The notes under the pieces are model-generated. The model ran no database searches. It was not told the DNA's origin and worked only from the letters and a program-made list of their open reading frames with translations. Shown here piece by piece: positions 17,721 through 26,751 of a DNA stretch of 64,000 nt (the stretch's first letter is position 1; the number at the start of each line of letters is the position of its first letter). The stretch lies in NCBI RefSeq assembly GCF_035712445.1, contig NZ_DASTAT010000068.1:62001-126000 (forward strand), given 5' to 3'. Source of the stretch: Oligoflexus sp. GTDB taxonomy: Bacteria > Bdellovibrionota_B > Oligoflexia > Oligoflexales > Oligoflexaceae. The position numbers and the translations under genes are program-made.

Positions 17721-18776
17721 TCAATCAATAACACCGGCACCCAGACAAAGATCACCGTCATAGATCACAGCATACTGCCCCGGGGCGATCCCGCCGTCGG
17801 GCTGTCCGAGTTCCACCTGCAGGCGTCCCTCACCCAGATCGCTGAGGCGACATTCCGTAGTGCGTTCGCCATGACGAATCTTCACGGTATAGAAACGATT
17901 CAAATCCGGCTTCTCTTCCAGCCAATGCATGCTGCTGATGCTGAAATTCAGCTGCGGTCTCTGCAGTCGTCCTTCTTCCGATGATACGTAGACAATATTC
18001 TTTGCAGGATCCTTTTGCACTACAAACCATGGCCCGCCGCTTAGACCAAGTCCCTTGCGTTGTCCGATGGTATGGAACCAAAAACCCTTATGCGCGCCGA
18101 GGACACGCCCGCTCGCGACGTCTATGATGTCACCGGGCCACTCGCCCAGATGGGCTTTCACAAACTCACTGAACTTCAATTTGCCGAGGAAGCAAATACC
18201 CTGGCTATCCGGACGCGCCTGAGTCGGCAGATCATAATGAGCCGCCAGAGCCCTGACTTCGCGCTTCGGAATATGACCGATCGGGAACATCGCGCGGTCG
18301 AGCTGGACGCGACTGAGTCGTGATAAAAAATAGGTCTGATCCTTGATCGGATCGACGCCTTTCAAAAGCTGCTGATGGCCGTTATGCAAACGCTGCCGCG
18401 CATAATGCCCCGTGGCAATGCGATCGTAGCTGGCATCAATGAGGTCACAGAAAGCCCCGAACTTGACGTTCTGATTGCAAAGGATATCCGGGCTCGGCGT
18501 CCGACCCGCCTTCAGTTCAGAGATGGAATGCGACACGACGCGATCCCAGTACGCGGTCTGAAGGCTCACGATTTCCAAAGGAACGCCCAGCTTTTCGCAT
18601 ACGCCCTGCGCATACTGAAGGTCCTCTTCCCACGGGCATTGACCCAGGTACTGCAGATCATCTTCAAGCCATATTTTCAAATAGAAGGCCTGGATTTGGT
18701 GCTTCTCTTCGCGCACCAATTCCGCCAGGGCCACCGAACTATCAACACCACCAGAGAGCAGCATGGCGATTTTCAT
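17721..18776 (-). CDS. mnmA: tRNA-specific 2-thiouridylase
   Basis: Thiolates U34 of Lys/Glu/Gln tRNAs. 351 aa. The ATP pyrophosphatase P-loop is LLSGGVDSSVA at the N terminus. The two catalytic cysteines are C100 (PDILCNQNVKFG) and C195 (DSQGICFLGKLKF), and PIKDQTYFLSRLS is the tRNA-binding motif. The segment FYLKIWLEDDLQYLGQCPWE is typical of the plant/organelle-like MnmA subgroup rather than E. coli. A divergent small gene starts 147 nt away. The sulfur relay (IscS/TusE) is not encoded nearby. Confidence 0.93.
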   Translation of the reverse strand: MKIAMLLSGGVDSSVALAELVREEKHQIQAFYLKIWLEDDLQYLGQCPWEEDLQYAQGVCEKLGVPLEIVSLQTAYWDRVVSHSISELKAGRTPSPDILCNQNVKFGAFCDLIDASYDRIATGHYARQRLHNGHQQLLKGVDPIKDQTYFLSRLSRVQLDRAMFPIGHIPKREVRALAAHYDLPTQARPDSQGICFLGKLKFSEFVKAHLGEWPGDIIDVASGRVLGAHKGFWFHTIGQRKGLGLSGGPWFVVQKDPAKNIVYVSSEEGRLQRPQLNFSISSMHWLEEKPDLNRFYTVKIRHGERTTECRLSDLGEGRLQVELGQPDGGIAPGQYAVIYDGDLCLGAGVID

Positions 18777-18922
18777 AGAGTCATCTTCCTTCTGGTATGA
18801 GGCACCAGGACAGCCCTTTTAGCATGGAAAATTCAGGGCCGAAAGCCCTGTTTTCAGCTGAACGCTTGCCCTCGGCCATAGGCTTGCCTATCTTAAGCCG
18901 AACCTGGAACCAGGAGACGGAC

Positions 18923-19318
18923 ATGGACATGGAAAGTCACGACGCGCTTGAAGAAGGCCGCGTCAAAAAGATCACGGTAAACGAATACAAGCATCATGAG
19001 GCCGGCCTCGACCTTATTCTGAAGAACATGACGCTTTATCTTTTGAATGAAGACGACTTCGGGATCAATCCTGATCAATTTGACCCGGAGCGGCACGAGC
19101 ATTCGATACCCAAGTACGAAATGGCCCGCATTTACTTGCTCGTCTGTGCGCTGACCGGGGATGACCTGGGATTTACGCCCGAGGACCGCGATGATCCCGT
19201 CTATCACATCTACGAAAAGGCGTACCATCGCTGCCTGGTTTTGGAAAGCGATCCCGAACTGATCCGGCGTCTCGACCAGATCGCACAGACCTGTGGATTT
19301 GCCCGGCCGCACTCCTGA
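18923..19318 (+). CDS. Conserved-looking acidic cytoplasmic protein of unknown function
   Basis: 131 aa, helical and acidic, no signal peptide or membrane span. Not recognised. AGGAGA (18912-18917) lies 5 nt before ATG 18923, so this start is preferred over the ATG at 18797, whose extra 42 residues look non-coding. The body includes HHEAGLDLILKNMTLYLLNE and a C-terminal Tyr-rich helix (YHIYEKAYHRCLVLES). It sits between mnmA (divergent) and purH (105 nt downstream, same strand). Confidence 0.7.
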   Translation: MDMESHDALEEGRVKKITVNEYKHHEAGLDLILKNMTLYLLNEDDFGINPDQFDPERHEHSIPKYEMARIYLLVCALTGDDLGFTPEDRDDPVYHIYEKAYHRCLVLESDPELIRRLDQIAQTCGFARPHS

Positions 19319-19423
19319 GATTTGTCCGCGTCCCGGCGTAAAAAGTCTTGGGCCAAGGGGGAAAAGCTGTTAAAAGGGGCGCGTTCCCCCACCTTGGACC
19401 AACTTTTTCAATTGGATATCGAC

Positions 19424-21019
19424 ATGACTCAGCTTCCCGGCAAACCATTGGCCTTGATCTCGGTCACCGACAAAACCGGTATCGTTGACTTCGCCCGTTC
19501 CCTGGAACACTTGGGCTTTCAAATTCTGTCCACCGGCGGAACCGCCAAACTCCTCGCCGAATCCGGCGTGGCCGTAACCGAAGCCGGAGCGCATACCGGC
19601 AGTCCTGAAATCCTCGATGGACGCGTCAAGACCCTTCATCCCAAAATTCATGGCGGCATCCTCTACGATCGCGAGAAGGACGCCCATGTCGCGCAATGCC
19701 GCGAGCACAGCATCCAGGGCATCGACCTTGTGGTGGTGAACCTTTATCAATTCGCCGCGAAAGCGGTCGGCCAGCAGCTCGATCTGCCCAAGGCCATCGA
19801 ATATATCGACATCGGCGGACCCACGATGCTCCGCGCCGCAGCGAAAAATTATCGCTTCGTCGCGCCGCTCCTTGATCCCGCGGATTATGATCGCTGCCTT
19901 GCGGAACTCAAAGCAGGCGGCCTGACTGATGAGTTCCGACGTTACCTGGCAGCCAAGACCTTCCGCGCGATCTCACAGTATGACAGCATGATCGCAAGCT
20001 ACTACGAAAAGAGTCTGGAAACTGATACAGCCGAAACCCTCGCCCCTGCCTATGACCTTCGCCTCGAATCCCAGCAGACTCTGCGCTACGGTGAAAATCC
20101 CCATCAAAAAGCCCGTTTTTACCGCTCGAATCTGAGCACCACAGGCGGACTTCAGGACGCCAAGGTTCTGCAAGGGAAAGAGCTTTCCTATAACAACCTG
20201 CTCGACTGCGATGCCGCCGTGCAGATGGTTGCAGACTTCCCGGAATATACCGCCGTCACCATCATCAAGCACAACAATCCCTGCGGTGCCGCCCTCGGCC
20301 GTACAGGTGAACGTCTGCTCGACGTTTATAAACGCGCGCTGGCCGTCGATCCCAAATCCGCTTTCGGCGGTATCGTGGCCGTGAATAAAACCATAGATGC
20401 GGAAACAGCCGACGCTCTTTCGCAGCTCTTCCTCGAATGCATCGTGGCTCCTGCGTTCAGCCCGGAAGCCCGGACGGTTCTTGCGACCAAGAAAAACCTG
20501 CGCCTTCTGGAACTCCCCTATCTCCTCCCGGCCAACAGCGCCAATGCACCGAAACAACTCGATGTGCGTTCCGTGCTCGGCGGCATCCTGGTCCAGGATC
20601 GTGATCAGATCCGCGCGGAAAATGGCCGTTGGGAAGCTGTGACTCAGCTGAAACCCACCACAGCCCAAGCGGAGGACCTGACCTTCGCCATGCGTCTTTG
20701 CAAGCATGTGAAGTCCAACGCCATCGTCTATGTGAAAGACCTCGTGACCGTCGCCGTCGGCGCGGGCCAGATGAGCCGCATTGATAGCGCGACTTTCGCT
20801 GCAGAAAAAGCCAAGGAATTCGGCCGCACGGTCCAGGGCTCCGTCATGGCCAGCGATGCCTTCTTCCCCTTCCGCGATACTGTGGACCTCGCCGCGAAAC
20901 TCGGCGTGAGTGCGATCATTCAGCCAGGCGGCTCGATGCGCGATGAGGAATCCATACAGGCCGCCAATGAACATAAGATTGCGATGGTGTTCACCGGCGT
21001 TCGTCACTTCAAGCACTAA
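19424..21019 (+). CDS. purH: Bifunctional AICAR formyltransferase / IMP cyclohydrolase
   Basis: Last two steps of IMP synthesis. 531 aa, standard length. The IMP cyclohydrolase domain (about 1-200) has ALISVTDKTGIVDFA, STGGTAKLL, GRVKTLHPKIHGGIL and IDIGGPTMLRAAAKN. The formyltransferase domain has LRYGENPHQKA, GKELSYNNLLDCDAA, IIKHNNPCG, KSAFGGIVAVN, the catalytic-type Lys/His CKHVKSNAI and a C-terminal VFTGVRHFKH. ATG 19424 is the start; the longer TTG frame to 19322 adds a basic stretch with no ribosome site. A strong bidirectional terminator follows. Confidence 0.95.
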   Translation: MTQLPGKPLALISVTDKTGIVDFARSLEHLGFQILSTGGTAKLLAESGVAVTEAGAHTGSPEILDGRVKTLHPKIHGGILYDREKDAHVAQCREHSIQGIDLVVVNLYQFAAKAVGQQLDLPKAIEYIDIGGPTMLRAAAKNYRFVAPLLDPADYDRCLAELKAGGLTDEFRRYLAAKTFRAISQYDSMIASYYEKSLETDTAETLAPAYDLRLESQQTLRYGENPHQKARFYRSNLSTTGGLQDAKVLQGKELSYNNLLDCDAAVQMVADFPEYTAVTIIKHNNPCGAALGRTGERLLDVYKRALAVDPKSAFGGIVAVNKTIDAETADALSQLFLECIVAPAFSPEARTVLATKKNLRLLELPYLLPANSANAPKQLDVRSVLGGILVQDRDQIRAENGRWEAVTQLKPTTAQAEDLTFAMRLCKHVKSNAIVYVKDLVTVAVGAGQMSRIDSATFAAEKAKEFGRTVQGSVMASDAFFPFRDTVDLAAKLGVSAIIQPGGSMRDEESIQAANEHKIAMVFTGVRHFKH

Positions 21020-21035
21020 AAAGACATAAAAAAAA

Positions 21036-21068
21036 AGCCCGGTGATCACGCACCGGGCTTTCTTTTTT
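21036..21068. terminator. Bidirectional intrinsic terminator between purH and the protease gene
   Basis: A 9-bp stem, AGCCCGGTG (21036-21044) with CACCGGGCT (21051-21059), and a 6-nt loop. TTCTTTTTT follows on the plus strand and a run of A precedes, giving U-runs in both directions for the convergent genes. Confidence 0.92.
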
Positions 21069-23802
21069 AGTTGCGCAGAGCTTTTCCAAGACCAGGAATC
21101 ACCTGGTTCACTTTCCAGTTAGAACCCATGAGACTCGCGCCGTCTGCTCCAAAGGTCGCGCCTTCGAGAGTTTTAGTTCCCGTCTGGCAGCTGCCGTAAA
21201 GGATGGGGCAGGTATCGAGTTGATACTGGTCTCCGAAGAAGACCGTCGCGCCGATGAGGGTATTCAAAGGCGAAAGGTCAGCGACCTTGGTGCCTGTGAT
21301 ATCGAGCTGGGAGAGAGCCTTGAGTCGGTCCACGCCCTTCAGATCCTGAAGCGGATGGCCACGCAAAGACAGTTTGGTCAAAGACGGCAGTTCGGTTTTA
21401 TCACCGATGGTCTGCACGCGTCCGCCGTTCAAGGCTGCCAAACCCTCGGAAGGCAGCATTAGACTTTTCAGTTTCGGATGCGAGAGGGCTTCCAATGTGG
21501 TGTAAGGGAACTCGGCATAGCTCAGGTTTTCCAGCTTCGGAATCTTACCGATGAAGCCAAGGTCTTTGGTTTTCACAGCATTCAAATCAAGGTTGGTCAA
21601 ATTGGAAAGCTCGCTCAAAGCGTCCGCATAAGCAAGTGTGACATTACGAATCTTCAGACTCTTCAGACCGACAAGGCTCTTTAAAACCCGCATATCATAG
21701 TTCAAACCATTCGGCAGATACCAGGTGAGATCGCCATTGAGTTCCACCGAAGTGGAGCTTTCCAAAGACTGCTGCAGGAGATCACAGATCGCATCATCAT
21801 AGTAAACTGCAAAAAAGCCTTGATCTGTCAACAGCGCTTTAATGGTCGTTCCATAGAAGTAGTCTTCGTTGTCGACCGTATTCCGACAGAAATCAGCCAC
21901 TTTTTTAGGATTGGGCACGCGATCAAAGGTGCAGCTGACACCGGCCGGGCACTCTGCAAGGCTCACGGGGTTATCGCGCAGATCAGCCTTTTGCAGAACC
22001 TTCAGGTTCTTAATAAAATCCGTACTGGCAAGAAGGTTGCTACTCACAGAAAGTTCCTGAACATCCGCAAAGCCTGCTGCCGGAAAATCAACTTCCGTCA
22101 AACGGCTGCCAGGAACGGTAAGTTTCCTGATGCCTTTTTTGTGAAAGCTCCTCAGCACCGCAGGCTCAGACAGAACTTCCGAACCGATTTCGAGTGTCTG
22201 AATGGATTTCACGGCGGAGATATCGAGCCAGCTGAGATCCGTTTTGTGATCCAATTTCAATTCCAGAGTCCCCAGAGCAAGGTCCTGAGGCAATGAAATT
22301 TTGGAAGCATAAGGCCAGCTTGAAATCTTCAAGGACTCAAGATTCTTCAGCCCGCTCATATCCAAAACCGCTTCGGGATAACCACTTTGAGCTGCAAAAT
22401 CAAGGTTCTTCAGCTGCGTAAAGGACCCAAAAGCAAGCGTCTTCAGTTCACCCGGGGTCATGTCATCCAACTTGAGGTCTTCCAGAACCGGGCCCAATTT
22501 CTCAAGGGGCTTCAGATTCAGTTGACCATAGGGGCGCCGGCTGCCAGGACTCAGCTTAAGCTTCCGCAGCGCAGGCAAACGGGACAGGGCCTCAAGACCA
22601 CGGGATGTGTAGTCGCCAATGACATTCACCTCCTGAAGGCCGGTCCAGCTTCCCAAAGGACGCAGATCGGACGGCTGGTCATCGTACTTCAGCTCGTCAC
22701 GCTGGCTCTTCATCAGCTCGTAGCTTGTGATCTCCTGCACGCGGGCCTGAGAGAAATCAGGATCCACCCAAAGTTTTACGTGTTCGTCATCACCCAGCAG
22801 CGGACGATGCTTGGCCCATAGATCAAAAAGCAGGCGATCGACCGTATTCCAGGCCTGCTCATTATGATAGGGATACTCAATCCACTCGGCCCAGGTTCTG
22901 GGTTCGGGAACATCATCCGCTCTCTTTTCGCCCTTGATAACAAAAGGAGCATCGCTACGATCTGGGTTCCGATCGGCCAGCCGCTTCAATTCCTGGGCGG
23001 AACGCTTTTCCAGCCAGGGAACGTAGTCACCGATGAAAGTATAGATATCGCTCAGAGCCTCACAGGAAACCGCACGATTGGCGAAACTTTCCGGGTTCAC
23101 ATAAGCCGTGACGCCGTTGGTCACACCGATCAGATACCATTTATTATCAATCTTCGCATAAGCCGGACCGCCCGAATCTCCGTTGCACGCGCCACCCAGT
23201 TTTTGCTCCACCGACCCTTTGAACACGAGAAGGCTCATAAGACGCGGCGTATCATAATATTTTTCCAACGCGGTATTGGTCTGAAGGAGTTCATCCTTGC
23301 AGCCCGCATCGCGGCAGCCGGTTTTTTCATAACCATAGCCGGCCAGACGGAATTCATTCGCCTCTTTCAGCTTGGACGGATCGCGCAGAACTTCCATCGG
23401 TTCGAAGCCCTGAGGCACGGGAGTCTTGAGCTGCACCCAGGCGATATCGAAGTTGGGAAAGGCCGCGGCGCCATACGGCTTGTACATATCCACTTTTTCG
23501 ACTTCGACGCGAGGCATCACGGCTTTGGGATCACCAAACACCACCGAGAAGGGTCGACCATCATCCACGCAGTGCGCGGCTGTTACAATCATGTCCTTGG
23601 CCACCACGCTGCCGCTGCAGAAAGTACTCAGACCATCACGGCTCAAACCCACCACGTTATGCAGGGCCGGACCCTCGGGATCATTCGTGACGGGACGACC
23701 ACCGATTATATCAAGTTTGCTATCACTTTTCGAATGGCAGGCTTGAATCGCACTCAAAAACGCCAGGGCAGAGCCCAGTATCATCTGCTGTTTAAATTTC
23801 AT
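21067..23802 (-). CDS. Lipoprotein: trypsin-like serine protease fused to leucine-rich repeats
   Basis: 911 aa. Signal peptide with lipobox AIQAC (acylated Cys22). Then an S1 (chymotrypsin-like) protease domain begins DIIGGRPV (about 31-36, like the activated N terminus of trypsin). The catalytic triad is complete: H77 in VTAAHC, D119 in FDIAWVQL and S210 in NGDSGGPAY. The protease ends near residue 290. From about 390 to the end there are leucine-rich repeats (LNLKPLEKLGPVLEDLKL-type units) in two blocks separated by a Cys-containing linker near 650-690. Start ATG 23802 has GAGGT 6 nt upstream; a longer start at 23859 is not supported. It is the second gene of an operon with the Pro/Thr-rich lipoprotein 8 nt upstream. 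It is likely surface- or periplasm-facing, and the LRRs probably select a protein partner or substrate. Confidence 0.85.
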   Translation of the reverse strand: MKFKQQMILGSALAFLSAIQACHSKSDSKLDIIGGRPVTNDPEGPALHNVVGLSRDGLSTFCSGSVVAKDMIVTAAHCVDDGRPFSVVFGDPKAVMPRVEVEKVDMYKPYGAAAFPNFDIAWVQLKTPVPQGFEPMEVLRDPSKLKEANEFRLAGYGYEKTGCRDAGCKDELLQTNTALEKYYDTPRLMSLLVFKGSVEQKLGGACNGDSGGPAYAKIDNKWYLIGVTNGVTAYVNPESFANRAVSCEALSDIYTFIGDYVPWLEKRSAQELKRLADRNPDRSDAPFVIKGEKRADDVPEPRTWAEWIEYPYHNEQAWNTVDRLLFDLWAKHRPLLGDDEHVKLWVDPDFSQARVQEITSYELMKSQRDELKYDDQPSDLRPLGSWTGLQEVNVIGDYTSRGLEALSRLPALRKLKLSPGSRRPYGQLNLKPLEKLGPVLEDLKLDDMTPGELKTLAFGSFTQLKNLDFAAQSGYPEAVLDMSGLKNLESLKISSWPYASKISLPQDLALGTLELKLDHKTDLSWLDISAVKSIQTLEIGSEVLSEPAVLRSFHKKGIRKLTVPGSRLTEVDFPAAGFADVQELSVSSNLLASTDFIKNLKVLQKADLRDNPVSLAECPAGVSCTFDRVPNPKKVADFCRNTVDNEDYFYGTTIKALLTDQGFFAVYYDDAICDLLQQSLESSTSVELNGDLTWYLPNGLNYDMRVLKSLVGLKSLKIRNVTLAYADALSELSNLTNLDLNAVKTKDLGFIGKIPKLENLSYAEFPYTTLEALSHPKLKSLMLPSEGLAALNGGRVQTIGDKTELPSLTKLSLRGHPLQDLKGVDRLKALSQLDITGTKVADLSPLNTLIGATVFFGDQYQLDTCPILYGSCQTGTKTLEGATFGADGASLMGSNWKVNQVIPGLGKALRN

Positions 23803-23810
23803 GATAGACC

Positions 23811-24479
23811 TCACCCTTCCACAGGAGCGAATTGATTCAAGCGACCATCCACAAAGCAACCATTTTTCACGTCATAGGCATTCAGCTTTGTGACCGTATG
23901 CACGTCCTGCAAAAGACCGCCTTTGATTTTGCTCAGGCGCAGATAGGGATTGCCAAAGCCTTCCTGCAGATAGAAAAGATTGGGATCATTTTCGTTGGGA
24001 ATAAAGGTCAAGGATGGCTTCGCATTCTTCAGTGCGCAGGGACCTTTGATGTGCTCGAGTTCAATCGTCCGTTTGGCCGAAAAGAATGTAGCCTTGAACT
24101 CATGACGTTCCGCCATGATCTCGGTCTTGCCTTTGCCGTAGATCAAAAGACTCATCAGCACATGACCATCGGGACGGAAGGTATAGGTGACGTTGCCGAA
24201 GTAGTTCGGATCCGAGAATGTCGATTGCCAGTCACCGACCACCCCCGCGATCGGCGTTGTTTGACCTTCGGGCGCTGGCGTGACCGTGGGACTCGGAGTC
24301 GGCACGGGGCTTGGCTTTGGTGTCGGTGATGGCGTTGGAGTCGGCGTAGGTTTTTGATTGGGATTGACGGTCGTGGTCGGCGCTGGCGCAGGCCCCTTCT
24401 TGTTCGAAGAGGATGAACAGGCCGAGAATAGACTGCCAAATATCAGCAGCCCGGTTGAAATCAAATGCTTGCAGGCCAT
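23811..24479 (-). CDS. Lipoprotein with a Pro/Thr-rich linker, partner of the LRR protease
   Basis: 222 aa. Signal peptide ends in lipobox FSAC (Cys21), then Ser/Lys, then a low-complexity (PT)n linker (about 30-72), then a globular part of about 150 residues starting VVGDWQSTFSDPNYF with beta-rich, lipocalin-like strand spacing (family not recognised). Two Cys near residues 148 and 208 could bond. It is the first gene of an operon: a near-consensus promoter lies about 60 nt upstream and the protease start is 8 nt downstream. The linker suggests the domain is held away from the membrane. Confidence 0.75.
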   Translation of the reverse strand: MACKHLISTGLLIFGSLFSACSSSSNKKGPAPAPTTTVNPNQKPTPTPTPSPTPKPSPVPTPSPTVTPAPEGQTTPIAGVVGDWQSTFSDPNYFGNVTYTFRPDGHVLMSLLIYGKGKTEIMAERHEFKATFFSAKRTIELEHIKGPCALKNAKPSLTFIPNENDPNLFYLQEGFGNPYLRLSKIKGGLLQDVHTVTKLNAYDVKNGCFVDGRLNQFAPVEG

Positions 24480-24788
24480 GGTGTGCTCGGGTTACGGGTG
24501 ATTGAAAGAGTCCTTGGGCAAGACGCATGCGCTTGGCTTATATTGCAAAAAAGGGTGACAGTCAAGCCACTTAGACTTACCTATACCAAATATACCCGGG
24601 GTAAAAATGCGGCTCATTTTTTCAAAAAGTCTGGGCTGGCGAACTTTTCACGCTGTAAGAGGATCCTTCAGCTTGTGGGGATGCTTGAGAAATCCGGCCG
24701 CTTTTCAGTTTTCAGCGCGGGGGCCGAAGGATTCATTAATAGGTGTGGGGATGGTCCAAACACCGGAACACTAGAGAAGGAGTCTTCC
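24480..24788. other. 309-nt divergent region
   Basis: It holds the minus-strand promoter at 24537-24565. The right part, leading to the small secreted protein, has GGTGT...AACACC (24743-24765) as a possible hairpin and AGAAGGAG just before ATG 24789. No gene is supported in the open frame that runs through it. Confidence 0.5.
24537..24565 (-). promoter_or_regulatory. Near-consensus sigma-70 promoter for the lipoprotein-protease operon
   Basis: On the minus strand TTGACT (24565-24560), a 17-nt spacer and TATAAG (24542-24537). Transcription would begin near 24530 and reach ATG 24479 after a leader of about 50 nt. Confidence 0.75.
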
Positions 24789-25118
24789 ATGCGCATCGCC
24801 CGCCATCTGACTCTTGCCGCTTTCCTGATCGGAAGCAGCATCTTCGCCGAGGCTAGCCACGCCATAGAGAAAGAAGATACAGGGACAGATGAGGGTCGCA
24901 TTGCTTTTGTATACGGTGGGGAATGCAGCCAACTGGCGCAACTCAGCCGCCTGCAGATTCAAGCCGTGACTCATGCGGTGCATGCAGAGAATTTCGATCG
25001 CTTCTGTCATGCGCAGGGCATTTATAGCTGCAGCGATTACACAGCCATGCTCGAAGGAGCCGGCGTGCTAGAGGAAAACGATAGTTTCGGCTGCAACTTC
25101 GTGCCGGCCAGACGCTGA
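24789..25118 (+). CDS. Small secreted protein of unknown function
   Basis: 109 aa with a clear signal peptide (RIARHLTLAAFLIGSSIFAEASHA, likely cleavage after about residue 23-25). The mature part has four cysteines (GGECSQL, DRFCHAQ, YSCSDY, GCNF), suggesting two disulfides. AGAAGGAG lies 7 nt before ATG 24789; a longer frame upstream to 24465 contains no plausible coding start. It ends in VPARR. No family recognised. Confidence 0.7.
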   Translation: MRIARHLTLAAFLIGSSIFAEASHAIEKEDTGTDEGRIAFVYGGECSQLAQLSRLQIQAVTHAVHAENFDRFCHAQGIYSCSDYTAMLEGAGVLEENDSFGCNFVPARR

Positions 25119-25146
25119 GATCAAAAAACTGAATAGTTTGAATTGA

Positions 25147-25175
25147 AGGCGGCCGCCCCAAAAGCGGCCGCCTTT
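25147..25175. terminator. GC-rich hairpin between convergent genes
   Basis: AGGCGGCCGC (25147-25156) pairs perfectly with GCGGCCGCCT (25164-25173) over 7 nt. It lies between the stop at 25118 and the phoH stop at 25184. A short TT follows on the plus side. Confidence 0.65.
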
Positions 25176-25183
25176 CACATTTG

Positions 25184-26515
25184 TCAGAGAAGTCTCGCCG
25201 CTTTCGAAGCCAGTTCGCTCCGCTCACCCTTCTGCAGGGTGATATGAGCCGCGATCTCTTCCTTGCGGAAACGTTCGATCACATAGGTCAGACCGTTGTT
25301 CTGCGAATCGAGATAGGGGTTATCGATCTGATAGGGATCGCCCGTCAGGACGATCTTGGTGCCTTCACCGGCGCGAGTCAGGATGGTCTTAATCTCGTGC
25401 GGCGTCAGGTTCTGCGATTCATCGACGATGAAATACTGCGCAGGCAAAGACCGGCCGCGGATATAGGTCAGAGGTTCAACCGCCAGCATGCCCTGATTGA
25501 TCAGCTCCTGATAACTCTTGTTGAAGCGCTTCTGCCGTGATCCGGGCGAACCGCCGAGCAGGAGGTCAAGATTGTCATAGATCGGCTGCATCCAGGGATT
25601 GAGTTTCTCATCAATGTCACCCGGCAGATAACCGATATCGCGACCCAGGGGAAAAATCGGACGCGACACCAGCAATTTCTGATACTGGTCTTCGTCCGTG
25701 GTTTTCACAAGGCCGGCGGCGATGGCCATCAAGGTTTTGCCTGTGCCGGCCTCCCCACTGATGGTCACCAGCCTGATTCTATCGTTCAGAAGACACTCCA
25801 AGGCCATGGCCTGTTCCATGTTCCTTGAATAAATCCCCCACACACCTTCGTTGCGGGGCTCGATCATCTTGATCACGTCTTCAAGCGCATCATAGATACC
25901 AAATACGACCGAAGTCTTATCATTCTCGTCCTCGAAAAGGACGAACTGGTTGGGAAAAAGCTCCTCATCGGGCAGGCGGATTTCGCGATTCGTATAGAAA
26001 TCGTTGATCACGTCCGGCTTAACCGTTACGGTGATGAAACCCGTGTAAAGGTGGGAGATATCCACCTTATCGGCGGCAAAGTCTTCCGCTGCGAGGCCGA
26101 AGGCATCCGACTTGATACGCAGGTTGGTATCCTTGGTGATGATCAGAACCTTGCGCGTATCCCCGAACTGCTTCTGCAGCGTGAGTCCGATGGCCAGGAT
26201 ATGGTTGTCGGTGCTGCTGGCCAGGAGTTCGGGCAGGATGTCCATGTTGTGACCAAGGTACACGTACAGCTGTCCGGAGTCTTCGCGGTTGTCGAAGAGT
26301 TTGATGCCGGACGAAAGAGTGCCCTTCATTCTCAAACGGTCCAAGATACGGGATACTTCACGGGCATTGCGGCCTATATCGCTCTGATCCTTCTTGAAGG
26401 TATCAATCTCCTCGATGACGGAAATGGGGATAACTACGTCGTTATCGTCAAATTTAAAAATGCTGAGGGGATTGCTCAATAGAACGTTTGTATCCAGTAT
26501 GAAGACTTTCTTCAT
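25184..26515 (-). CDS. phoH: PIN-PhoH (PhoH2-like) RNase/ATPase
   Basis: 443 aa. N-terminal PIN RNase domain (about 1-145) with FILDTNVLLSNP and further acidic residues IEEIDTF and TKDTNLR. C-terminal PhoH P-loop ATPase (about 225-443): GEAGTGKT (254-261), Walker B-type FIVDESQNLTPHEIK, and LTGDPYQID. Such fusions unwind and cleave RNA and are linked to toxin-antitoxin-like or stress RNA processing. Here no antitoxin-sized partner is next to it. The prkA gene is divergent across 236 nt, which may mean shared control by starvation. The start is ATG 26515. Confidence 0.9.
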   Translation of the reverse strand: MKKVFILDTNVLLSNPLSIFKFDDNDVVIPISVIEEIDTFKKDQSDIGRNAREVSRILDRLRMKGTLSSGIKLFDNREDSGQLYVYLGHNMDILPELLASSTDNHILAIGLTLQKQFGDTRKVLIITKDTNLRIKSDAFGLAAEDFAADKVDISHLYTGFITVTVKPDVINDFYTNREIRLPDEELFPNQFVLFEDENDKTSVVFGIYDALEDVIKMIEPRNEGVWGIYSRNMEQAMALECLLNDRIRLVTISGEAGTGKTLMAIAAGLVKTTDEDQYQKLLVSRPIFPLGRDIGYLPGDIDEKLNPWMQPIYDNLDLLLGGSPGSRQKRFNKSYQELINQGMLAVEPLTYIRGRSLPAQYFIVDESQNLTPHEIKTILTRAGEGTKIVLTGDPYQIDNPYLDSQNNGLTYVIERFRKEEIAAHITLQKGERSELASKAARLL

Positions 26516-26685
26516 CAGGGGCCCTCGTAGCTTGTTGACTTGTATGGCTCTTTCTCACCATTAGCATAATTCTCAGGGCATCAAAAGTCGCGAATCGTGA
26601 ATTTCCTAAAAAAAGGCGGTGCCCTGGGCTGCTCCTTCTCCGTTATAGGGCTTTCCCCTGTGGAAAGTAAAGACGATGACTCTCG

Positions 26686-26714
26686 CTGACAAACGATGCA
26701 GCCCTTGTTATGCT
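26686..26714 (+). promoter_or_regulatory. Promoter for prkA
   Basis: CTGACA (26686-26691), a 17-nt spacer and TATGCT (26709-26714). Transcription would start near 26721, downstream of the ATG at 26710, which supports translation starting at 26752. Confidence 0.6.
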
Positions 26715-26751
26715 ACGGGGAATGAACTTTCGTCAGCCGGAGGCAGGACCC

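Noticed and set aside
24282..24390. Short repeats in the lipoprotein gene at 24479
   Set aside because: They encode the Pro/Thr linker; low complexity, not a CRISPR or mobile repeat.
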